Below are positions 1 to 4,870 of a stretch of DNA of 6,272 bases, one piece after another. A program made the translations under genes and the position numbers. The number at the start of each line of letters is the position of its first letter. Position 1 is the stretch's first letter. Location: contig CAMBID010000052.1 of the NCBI GenBank assembly GCA_945867445.1, positions 1-6,272 on the forward strand. Direction: 5' to 3'. The notes under the pieces were generated by a model that saw nothing but the letters and a program-made list of their open reading frames with translations, searched no databases and was not told the DNA's origin. This stretch comes from an uncultured Clostridia bacterium (GTDB lineage: Bacteria; Bacillota; Clostridia; Oscillospirales; Oscillospiraceae).

Positions 1-252
1 GACTTCATTCAGCCAGAGACTGCAAACGAATTTGCGCATAACTCTTGACACTACCTGTGAGCGAAATGCTCAACGGGTTCTTGCGCTGAATAATATAATT
101 TTGCCGCCGGAGAACGCACCCGTCTGACTGACAAGCGCCCAGCTTGTGCTTGGAGGAACCGGGGCAGTTCCCTCCATAGGCACTGTGCCGCCGCCCTTGG
201 ACGGATAGCCGCCAATCAGGAACGGTTCGATTGCTCCATTCTTTATAAAAGA
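1..252. other. Left flank without a supportable gene
   Basis: No gene can be supported here. By eye the stretch is less GC-rich than the coding regions to the right. On the plus strand a frame enters from outside the window and ends at TGA 46-48 after 15 codons; this could be the tail of a gene that lies mostly to the left, but it is too short to identify. On the minus strand one frame is open from about 267 down to a stop at 70-72 and reads like protein (FIKNGAIEPFLIGGYPS at its upstream part), yet it has no good start codon or ribosome binding site. A second minus frame, open from a TTG inside the terminator hairpin down to a stop at 5-7, also lacks a ribosome binding site. The stretch may be a decayed gene remnant, an interspersed repeat or plain spacer. 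Confidence 0.4.
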
Positions 253-287
253 AAGTTGACAAATTTCTTATCGAAATTTGTCAACTT
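241..287 (-). terminator. Rho-independent terminator of tRNA-Leu
   Basis: A perfect 14-bp inverted repeat (253-266 and 274-287) with a 7-nt loop lies 4 nt beyond the 3' CCA end of the tRNA. Read on the minus strand it is followed by a T-rich tail (TTCTTTTAT) running to about 244. The stem has only 4 G-C pairs in 14, which is weak for a terminator in such a GC-rich genome, but position and T tail fit transcription end of the tRNA. On the plus strand no T run follows, so it should not act in both directions. Confidence 0.7.
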
Positions 288-291
288 ATCT

Positions 292-377
292 TGGTGCCGG
301 TGGTGGGACTCGAACCCACACGGAGTCGCCCCCGGCGGATTTTGAATCCGCTACGTCTACCATTCCATCACACCGGC
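292..377 (-). tRNA. tRNA-Leu (anticodon CAA)
   Basis: The minus strand folds as a complete class II tRNA of 86 nt including an encoded CCA end. The acceptor arm GCCGGTG pairs with CACCGGC, followed by discriminator A and CCA. The anticodon stem GCGGA/TCCGC encloses the loop TTCAAAA, giving anticodon CAA (window 342-344), which reads the leucine codon UUG. A long variable arm, as expected for leucine tRNAs, lies between the anticodon arm and the T arm (GTGGG TTCGAGT CCCAC). It has its own promoter upstream and a terminator just downstream, so it appears to be a single-gene transcript pointing away from the lipoprotein gene. Confidence 0.97.
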
Positions 378-389
378 ATCTGTTAAACC

Positions 390-418
390 ATGATACCATG
401 CCCGCTGCAGGAATGCAA
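390..418 (-). promoter_or_regulatory. Sigma-A-type promoter of tRNA-Leu
   Basis: On the minus strand, a -35 box TTGCAT (413-418) and a -10 box TATCAT (390-395) are separated by exactly 17 nt. The -10 is preceded by TGG, an extended -10 element. Transcription would start around 383, leaving a leader of roughly 6 nt before the mature tRNA 5' end at 377, which is normal for a tRNA gene. Confidence 0.75.
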
Positions 419-427
419 GGAGAAATT

Positions 428-476
428 CCGCGGCCACGGGGAGCCGGGTGTAGGCCACGGGGAGCCGGGGCCGCGG
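428..476. repeat. Two 17-nt direct repeats inside an 8-bp inverted repeat
   Basis: The 17-mer GGCCACGGGGAGCCGGG occurs exactly twice, at 432-448 and 453-469 (period 21 nt). The pair is enclosed by an exact inverted repeat, CCGCGGCC (428-435) and GGCCGCGG (469-476). It sits between the tRNA promoter and the lipoprotein promoter, in the spacer of two divergent transcripts. With only two copies it is not a CRISPR array. It could be a tandem binding site, a small palindromic repeat element or replication slippage; the sequence does not decide. Confidence 0.7.
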
Positions 477-563
477 TTTCCGTTTTTCGGGACGGGCAGG
501 GGGACTTCCCAAAGAAAACCGGGAGAAAATCCGAAAGAAGTGCTACCAAAACGGAAGAAGAAG

Positions 564-572
564 TGGTATAGT
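564..572 (+). promoter_or_regulatory. Candidate extended -10 promoter for the lipoprotein-regulator operon
   Basis: TGG TATAGT matches an extended -10 element (TGn followed by a TATAAT-like hexamer at 567-572). No good -35 box lies 16-18 nt upstream (the hexamer at 17 nt is TACCAA), so recognition would rest on the extended -10. The transcript would start near 579, about 50 nt before the lipoprotein start codon. It is the best rightward promoter seen in the 378-630 gap. Confidence 0.45.
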
Positions 573-630
573 AACCTTGTATCGCTATGGGCAGACGCGC
601 CGGGGGACCGGCGGGAAGGGAGGCGGACGG

Positions 631-1974
631 ATGAGAAGCTTAAAACGGTATCTGGCGGTGCTTTTCGCGGCGCTGAGTCTCGCCGGGACGCTTTCCGGCT
701 GCTCGCTGAATCTCGCGGCCTCGCCGGAGGATCTCTACGCCCTGCCCCAGCTGCCGGCGGAGTACGCCGGGCTGAACAACTCCATCCGCCAGCTCATCGA
801 GGCCGGTGCAGAGTACGCCGCCCCCACGGCGGGCACCAATCTGCAGCCCCTGCAGCTGGTGGATCTGGACGGCGACGGGCAGGAGGAGGCCCTGGCCTTT
901 CTCCGCCGGGGCAGCGACGAGCGGGCGCTGAAGATCTATATCTATGAGCGGACGGAGCAGGGCTACGCCCAGAGCGCCGTCATCGAGGGCAGCGGCACCG
1001 CCGTCTACAGCGTGGACTACCGGGATCTGGACGGCGACGGCCGCCAGGAGATCCTGGTGAGCTGGAAGGTGGGACCGGAGATGCAGGTGCTCTCCGTCTT
1101 TACCATTCACCTGGGCGCCCCCCGGGAACTGATGAACAGCGGCTACATCCGCTACGCCGCCGCGGACCTGGACGGATGCGGCCGGGAGGAGATCCTGATC
1201 TTCCGGACGGATGAGCAGGGGGCCGGCACTGCGGATTACTACGCCTGGACCGATGACGGCACCCTGGCCCCCGCCGGAGTGGCCCGGCTATCCATGACCA
1301 TGGCGGAGCTCAGCGCCGGGCAGGTGCTCTCCGGGACCCTGCGGGGCAGCGTCCCGGCGGTCTTTGCCACCGGCGTCAGCGACTCCCGCATCCAGGTGAC
1401 AGACGTGCTGGCTCTGCGCCAGGGGGAGCTGGGGAACCTGACGGTCTCCAACAGCACCGGCGTCTCCCGGGAGATCTACCGGTATATGGGGCTCTTCCCA
1501 ACGGATATCGACGGCGACGGCGTTACGGAGCTGCCGGTGCCGGAGGATCTGCTGTCCTCTGGGGACGCGGATCCCGGCTGCCGCATCAACTGGCGGAGCT
1601 ACGATGCCGCGGGCGTTGGGGCAACCGCCCTCTCTACCTATCACGCCCTGGCTGACGGCTGGTATCTGGAGCTGCCGGAGAACTGGGGGAAGGCGCTCAG
1701 CGTCCGGACCGAGGGCGCGGGCACTGACGTCTCCATGGCCTCCTTCGGCTTTGGCAGTGGGGAGGACCGGACCGAGGTCCTGCGGATCTACACCTTCTCC
1801 GGCGAGAACCGGGAGACCTTGGCCGCCAAGGGCGGCCGCATCCTCCTGAGCCGGGAGGGCGAGACCATCTACGCTGCTGAGCTGCTGGGCGGCAGCGCCT
1901 CCGCTCTGACGGAGGACGCCCTGCGCCAGCGCTTCCACCGAATCACCCGGGTCTGGAACCTGGGCGGAAACTGA
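631..1974 (+). CDS. Lipoprotein with FG-GAP/VCBS-like repeats
   Basis: Predicted surface lipoprotein of 447 aa with no exact function recognised. Residues 1-24 form a lipoprotein signal peptide: basic MRSLKR, a hydrophobic core, then lipobox LSGC with Cys24 as the lipidation and cleavage site. Four DxDGxG motifs follow: DLDGDG at 78-83 and 132-137, DLDGCG at 179-184 and DIDGDG at 292-297. These resemble the calcium-binding loops of FG-GAP/VCBS repeats, which build beta-propellers in extracellular proteins. The third repeat has Cys where the middle Asp is expected. The first two repeats share 18 identical bases (861-878, 1023-1040). The C-terminal 110 residues (from about YHALADGWYLELPENW) look like a separate domain. 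The ATG at 631 is chosen because GGGAGG (618-623) lies 7 nt upstream and the signal peptide starts there; the frame is open to 577 but the extra residues would spoil the signal. The response regulator follows after 21 nt, suggesting one operon. It could be an accessory sensor or a target of the two-component system. Confidence 0.88.
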   Translation: MRSLKRYLAVLFAALSLAGTLSGCSLNLAASPEDLYALPQLPAEYAGLNNSIRQLIEAGAEYAAPTAGTNLQPLQLVDLDGDGQEEALAFLRRGSDERALKIYIYERTEQGYAQSAVIEGSGTAVYSVDYRDLDGDGRQEILVSWKVGPEMQVLSVFTIHLGAPRELMNSGYIRYAAADLDGCGREEILIFRTDEQGAGTADYYAWTDDGTLAPAGVARLSMTMAELSAGQVLSGTLRGSVPAVFATGVSDSRIQVTDVLALRQGELGNLTVSNSTGVSREIYRYMGLFPTDIDGDGVTELPVPEDLLSSGDADPGCRINWRSYDAAGVGATALSTYHALADGWYLELPENWGKALSVRTEGAGTDVSMASFGFGSGEDRTEVLRIYTFSGENRETLAAKGGRILLSREGETIYAAELLGGSASALTEDALRQRFHRITRVWNLGGN

Positions 1975-1995
1975 GAGAAAGGACGGAAAGGCCCT

Positions 1996-2682
1996 ATGAA
2001 AAAGGTATTGGTGCTGGAGGACGAGTCCAGCATCCGAAGCTTCATCGTCATCAACCTGCGCCGGGCCGGGTATGAGGTCATTGAGGCCGAGACCGGCGAG
2101 GAGGCCCTGGAAAAGCTGAAGGAGTTCCCGGAGACCCGGGTGGCGCTGCTGGACATCATGCTGCCCGGCATCGACGGCTTTGAGGTCTGCCGCCGCATCC
2201 GGGCTACCAACACCCGCATCGGCATCATCATGCTCACCGCCCGCTCCCAGGAGATGGACAAGGTGACGGGTCTTATGACCGGGGCGGACGACTATGTGAC
2301 CAAGCCCTTCTCCCCGGCGGAGCTTACCGCCCGGGTGGACGCCCTCTTCCGCCGGGCGGGTGGGGACGAGCCCCTGCCTGGGGGCGAGATCCGTCAGCCA
2401 CCCTTCCTGCTGAACGTCCGTAACCGAACGCTGGAGAAGAACGGCCAGCGGGTGAAGCTCACCCAGGTGGAGTACGCCATCATGAAGTTCTTCATGGAGA
2501 ACCCCGGCAAAGCCCTCTCCCGGGAGGAGATCCTGGACACCGTCTGGGGCCGGGACTACTTCGGCGAGCTGAAGATCGTGGATGTGAACATCCGCCGCCT
2601 TCGCCTGAAGATCGAGGATAACGTCCAGACCCCCACCTTCATCACCACGGTGTGGGGGTATGGGTATAAGTGGGGTGGATAA
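1996..2682 (+). CDS. OmpR/PhoB-family response regulator
   Basis: A 228-aa DNA-binding response regulator. The receiver domain (about 1-120) keeps all key residues: acidic pair Glu8/Asp9, phosphoacceptor Asp53 in LLDIMLPGIDG, Thr81, Tyr100 and Lys103 in DDYVTKPF. A winged-helix output domain follows (about 130-227), with the typical LTQVEYAIMKFFMENPG and VDVNIRRLRLKIE helices and the terminal VWGYGYKW wing. Length and order are standard for the PhoB/WalR-type subfamily. The start ATG has GGAAAGG (1985-1991) a few bases upstream. It lies 21 nt after the lipoprotein gene, so the two are probably co-transcribed. The partner is almost certainly the kinase at 3340, on the same strand, although 657 nt separates the two genes, far more than the usual overlap or few bases. 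Target genes cannot be told from sequence; autoregulation is common in this family but no direct-repeat operator was recognised. Confidence 0.96.
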   Translation: MKKVLVLEDESSIRSFIVINLRRAGYEVIEAETGEEALEKLKEFPETRVALLDIMLPGIDGFEVCRRIRATNTRIGIIMLTARSQEMDKVTGLMTGADDYVTKPFSPAELTARVDALFRRAGGDEPLPGGEIRQPPFLLNVRNRTLEKNGQRVKLTQVEYAIMKFFMENPGKALSREEILDTVWGRDYFGELKIVDVNIRRLRLKIEDNVQTPTFITTVWGYGYKWGG

Positions 2683-2686
2683 AACG

Positions 2687-2712
2687 TCAAGGGGGAGCAG
2701 GCTCCCCCTTGA
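2687..2712 (+). repeat. Perfect 12-bp hairpin right after the regulator stop codon
   Basis: TCAAGGGGGAGC (2687-2698) and GCTCCCCCTTGA (2701-2712) are exact complements around AG, so the RNA would form a very stable stem of at least 11 bp with a 4-nt loop. It begins 5 nt after the regulator stop codon. No T tract follows (GAGGATCCCCC), so it does not look like a standard intrinsic terminator. It could instead protect the 3' end of the lipoprotein-regulator mRNA or mark the border of the inserted spacer. Confidence 0.8.
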
Positions 2713-2725
2713 GGATCCCCCACCA

Positions 2726-2741
2726 CCAGTCTGCGGACTGG
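2726..2741. repeat. Small hairpin CCAGTC-TGCG-GACTGG
   Basis: An exact 6-bp stem with a 4-nt loop lies 13 nt after the hairpin at 2687-2712. It is part of the structured spacer. Confidence 0.7.
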
Positions 2742-2886
2742 CGGTCCCGTCCGGAGCGGCTGAGTCAGAGTGGAGATTCCGAAAAGCCCCGTCTCAGCGG
2801 CCGGAGGGCACTGAGGCGATGGCAGGCACTCTGCTCGGGCGGCCTTGTCCCGGCTTCGCCGGGGCTGCGGCACTTCGCGAGGAGTC

Positions 2887-2916
2887 TTTTTCCCGCGCGC
2901 ATGTCGCCGGGAAAAA
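2887..2916. repeat. 9-bp inverted repeat TTTTTCCCG / CGGGAAAAA
   Basis: TTTTTCCCG (2887-2895) and CGGGAAAAA (2908-2916) are exact complements around a 12-nt loop. The A-T pairs lie at the base and the G-C pairs next to the loop. Either strand would carry a T run on the stem's 5' side and an A run on its 3' side, which is the wrong arrangement for a simple intrinsic terminator, where U's follow the stem. Confidence 0.75.
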
Positions 2917-2946
2917 TGATTTTACGTTTCGGAGGGGAGCCCCCCG

Positions 2947-2975
2947 CATCCGCGGCTTTTCCGTGAATGCGGATG
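2947..2975. repeat. 7-bp inverted repeat CATCCGC / GCGGATG
   Basis: CATCCGC (2947-2953) pairs exactly with GCGGATG (2969-2975) around a 15-nt loop, one of a series of stems in the spacer. Confidence 0.65.
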
Positions 2976-2986
2976 GGAGCGATGGC

Positions 2987-3022
2987 CGGCTGCGCGTATG
3001 ATTTAACCGCCGCAGGCAGCCG
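2987..3022. repeat. 7-bp inverted repeat CGGCTGC / GCAGCCG
   Basis: CGGCTGC (2987-2993) pairs exactly with GCAGCCG (3016-3022). The 22-nt loop includes GATTTAA, one of the few AT-rich spots in the spacer. Confidence 0.65.
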
Positions 3023-3117
3023 AATTCCACACTTGCGTCCGGAGAAGGATGCTTTGCCACGGACACGCCGCGGCGAAACAGGAGTCAGATTCTTTCCGCC
3101 CGGCGGCGAAAACCAAA

Positions 3118-3140
3118 GGGATCGATGCCTGCATCGACCC
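3118..3140. repeat. Hairpin with a single bulged A
   Basis: TCGATGC (3122-3128) pairs with GCATCGA (3131-3137). The stem continues as GGG (3118-3120) with CCC (3138-3140) across a bulged A at 3121, giving 10 pairs in all. The 2-nt loop would open by one pair. A compact stem of this kind is more suggestive of RNA structure than of a protein-coding stretch. Confidence 0.65.
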
Positions 3141-3189
3141 GCCGCGGCCCCGACCCGTAGAGGGCGGCCTCCGCCCCGCCGCCGCTGAC

Positions 3190-3222
3190 TTTGCAGGGGC
3201 TTCCCGCAGAATTTGCAGGGGC
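3190..3222. repeat. Direct repeat TTTGCAGGGGC, two copies
   Basis: The 11-mer TTTGCAGGGGC occurs at 3190-3200 and 3212-3222, 22 nt apart start to start. The second copy runs into GGGCGG (3219-3224), which can pair with CCGCCC (3235-3240). Spacing of two helical turns is compatible with paired protein binding sites, but no function can be assigned. Confidence 0.65.
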
Positions 3223-3241
3223 GGATCTGCGTGCCCGCCCG

Positions 3242-3253
3242 CCCCCGCGGGGG
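3242..3253. repeat. GC palindrome CCCCCGCGGGGG
   Basis: A perfect 12-nt palindrome of only G and C, about 90 nt before the kinase start codon. It is part of the structured spacer and could contribute to folding of the kinase leader. Confidence 0.6.
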
Positions 3254-3339
3254 ACATGGGAGCCGCCATCGGGAAGACGAAAGCACCGCTTACACATTCA
3301 CAGGAACCGTCGCGCCTGGCGCGGGGAAGGAGGGGCCTT

Positions 3340-4785
3340 ATGGCCAGGGAAGGGAACAACAAAAAGGGCAAGGCCCTGCATATCCGGGGCCTGCGGCAGC
3401 GGTGGATGGTGAACTCCGTGGCGCCGGTGGGCGTGCTGCTGATCTTGGTTGTGATCCTGATGGCTGCCGGCGTTTCCGAGTACTACTACGGCAGCATGCG
3501 CCGGGGACTGGAGCAGCGGGCCCAGGCCACGGCGGACGCCTTCGGCCGTTACTTCTCCGGCAGCTATACCGAGTACTACCAGCAGGCCACCAACTACGCC
3601 GACACCTTTGAGGAGAAGGAGATCATCGAGCTCCAGTTCCTCACCACTGGCGGCAAGATCCTGGTCTCCGCCTCCAACCTCACCACCGGCATGTCCCCGG
3701 GCACCGGGGACATCAGCGACGCCGTCCGGCTGGAGCGCATCCAGGCCTTCCGGGGCAAGGACCCCCAGACCCAGGAGAACATCCTCTCCGTCTCCTGCCC
3801 CATCGTGACGGACGGCAGGGTGGTGGGGGTTCTCCGGCTGGTGACGGCCCTGCAGAAGGCGGACCGGCAGATCTTCGTCTCGGTCCTGATGGTGGCCGGG
3901 GTGGCGGCCCTCTGCATGGCCCTGATACTCATCACGAACCTCATCTTCATCAACAACGTGGTGGAGCCGGTGGCGGTGCTTTCCAGCGCCGCCAAGCGCA
4001 TCAGCGCCGGGAGCTACGGCACCCAGGTGGAGAACCGGTACAGCGACGAGCTGGGGGAGCTGGTGGACAACATTAACCAGATGTCCCTGAAGATCGGCCA
4101 GAACGAGAAGATGAAAAGCGAGTTCATCTCCTCCGTCTCCCATGAGCTGCGGACTCCCCTCACCGCCATCAACGGCTGGGGTGAGACCATCCTGGCAGAC
4201 CCCACCCACGACCCCGTGCAGATGCGCCGGGGCATCCGCATCATCTTAAATGAGTCACGGCGGCTCTCCACTATGGTGGAGGAGCTGCTGGACTTCTCCA
4301 AGATGGAGGACGGGCGCTTCACCTTACAGGTGGAGCCCATGGACCTCCAGGCGGAGTTCGAAGACGCCATCTTCACCTACCGGGAGCTCTTCCGGCAGGA
4401 GGATATCGAGCTTCATTACGAGGCCGGGAAGGAGCTGCTGCCGCCGATCTCCGGTGATCCGGAGCGGCTCAAGCAGGTCTTCTGCAATGTGCTGGACAAC
4501 GCCGCCAAGCACGGCGGCGCCGGCAAGCGCATTGACGCCTCTATCACCGTGGAGGATGGGATGCAGGTCATCCGCATCCGGGATTACGGCCCCGGCATCC
4601 CGGAGGGGGACCTGCCTTACGTGAAGCAGAAGTTCTACAAGGGGGCCTCCAAGGCCCGGGGCAGCGGCATCGGCCTTGCCGTCTGCGACGAGATCATCAA
4701 GCTCCACGACGGCGGGTTCGAGATCGCAAACGCCCCCGGCGGCGGCTGCATCGTCACCATTCGCCTGCCGGAGCAGGGAGAATAA
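3340..4785 (+). CDS. Membrane sensor histidine kinase
   Basis: A 481-aa sensor kinase, surely the partner of the response regulator encoded just before. Order of parts: a short basic cytoplasmic N-terminus, TM1 (about 24-45), an outer domain of about 130 aa (46-177) whose FLTTGGKILVSASN and CPIVTDGRVVGVLRLV strands suggest a Cache/PAS-like fold, TM2 (about 178-204), a HAMP linker (about 205-257, with Pro210), then the HisKA dimerisation domain and the HATPase domain. The phosphorylated His268 lies in SHELRTPLT; Thr272 fits the ExxT motif linked to phosphatase activity in this family. The ATP site shows the N box (Asn387 in NVLDNAAKH), G1 DYGPGIP (415-421) and G2 GSGIGLAV (441-448). All catalytic residues are present. 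The start is set at 3340 because AAGGAGG (3327-3333) sits 6 nt upstream; the frame stays open to 3049, but those 97 residues have no domain, are Pro/Arg/Ala-rich and lie in the structured spacer. The ligand is unknown. Confidence 0.95.
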   Translation: MAREGNNKKGKALHIRGLRQRWMVNSVAPVGVLLILVVILMAAGVSEYYYGSMRRGLEQRAQATADAFGRYFSGSYTEYYQQATNYADTFEEKEIIELQFLTTGGKILVSASNLTTGMSPGTGDISDAVRLERIQAFRGKDPQTQENILSVSCPIVTDGRVVGVLRLVTALQKADRQIFVSVLMVAGVAALCMALILITNLIFINNVVEPVAVLSSAAKRISAGSYGTQVENRYSDELGELVDNINQMSLKIGQNEKMKSEFISSVSHELRTPLTAINGWGETILADPTHDPVQMRRGIRIILNESRRLSTMVEELLDFSKMEDGRFTLQVEPMDLQAEFEDAIFTYRELFRQEDIELHYEAGKELLPPISGDPERLKQVFCNVLDNAAKHGGAGKRIDASITVEDGMQVIRIRDYGPGIPEGDLPYVKQKFYKGASKARGSGIGLAVCDEIIKLHDGGFEIANAPGGGCIVTIRLPEQGE

Positions 4786-4801
4786 GTCCCGCAAGTGGGA
4801 C
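4786..4801 (+). repeat. Short hairpin right after the kinase stop codon
   Basis: GTCCC (4786-4790) and GGGAC (4797-4801) form a 5-bp stem with a 6-nt loop that starts directly after the kinase stop codon. The bases that follow are A-rich (CAAAAATGA), not T-rich, so a rho-independent terminator is doubtful. It may slow or protect the 3' end of the kinase message. Confidence 0.4.
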
Positions 4802-4821
4802 CAAAAATGATAGAACAGATG

Positions 4822-4849
4822 TTGCATTTTTACAGGATGCTTGTATACT
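4822..4849 (+). promoter_or_regulatory. Sigma-A-type promoter for the DUF1385-prmC unit
   Basis: TTGCAT (4822-4827) and TATACT (4844-4849) are good -35 and -10 hexamers with a 16-nt spacer. Transcription would start around 4856, giving a leader of only about 15 nt that contains the ribosome binding site. It separates the housekeeping unit from the two-component operon. The same TTGCAT -35 box is used by the tRNA-Leu promoter. Confidence 0.7.
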
Positions 4850-4870
4850 AAGAAGCAGGAAAGGAACCTT

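Larger units (their letters stand above)
2683..3339. other. Structured 657-nt spacer splitting regulator and kinase
   Basis: This stretch separates two genes that are normally adjacent. It is GC-rich and open in several frames on both strands, but none has a ribosome binding site with a credible start, a recognisable domain or a signal peptide; I treat them as chance frames of GC-rich DNA. It contains at least eight perfect inverted repeats: 2687-2712, 2726-2741, 2887-2916, 2947-2975, 2987-3022, 3118-3140, 3162-3176 and 3242-3253, plus CGCGCC-T-GGCGCG at 3311-3323 just before the kinase ribosome binding site. It also has a direct repeat TTTGCAGGGGC (3190-3200 and 3212-3222). No promoter could be named with confidence. 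It may be an inserted interspersed repeat, a structured RNA within the operon mRNA, or an independent small RNA. Confidence 0.6.

Noticed and set aside
428..476. CRISPR array
   Set aside because: Only two repeat copies with a 4-nt gap, no spacers and no cas genes in the window.
278..571. Plus-strand open frame across the tRNA (reads GAGGGTRTHTESPPADFESA)
   Set aside because: It is the antisense translation of the tRNA-Leu gene, a well-known source of false proteins; no ribosome binding site or domain.
577..630. Upstream start for the lipoprotein
   Set aside because: It adds 18 residues, GTG/TTG-like start without a ribosome binding site, before a textbook lipoprotein signal; GGGAGG at 618-623 fits the ATG at 631.
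2687..2712. Intrinsic terminator after the response regulator
   Set aside because: The stem is strong but no T tract follows on either strand, so I list it as a hairpin only.
2765..3286. 173-codon minus-strand frame in the spacer as a gene
   Set aside because: No ribosome binding site, no recognisable domain, Arg/Pro/Gly-rich composition typical of chance frames; kept only as a possible repeat signal.
3049..3339. 97-residue N-terminal extension of the kinase
   Set aside because: The frame is open by chance in GC-rich DNA; no domain, while AAGGAGG at 3327-3333 and a normal kinase N-terminus support the ATG at 3340.
3298..4209. 303-codon minus-strand frame opposite the kinase
   Set aside because: Shadow of the strongly biased kinase codons; composition is His/Gly/Val/Asp-rich and without domains.
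4841..4870. TTG start for the DUF1385 gene
   Set aside because: It overlaps the -10 region of the promoter; the ATG at 4871 has a proper ribosome binding site.
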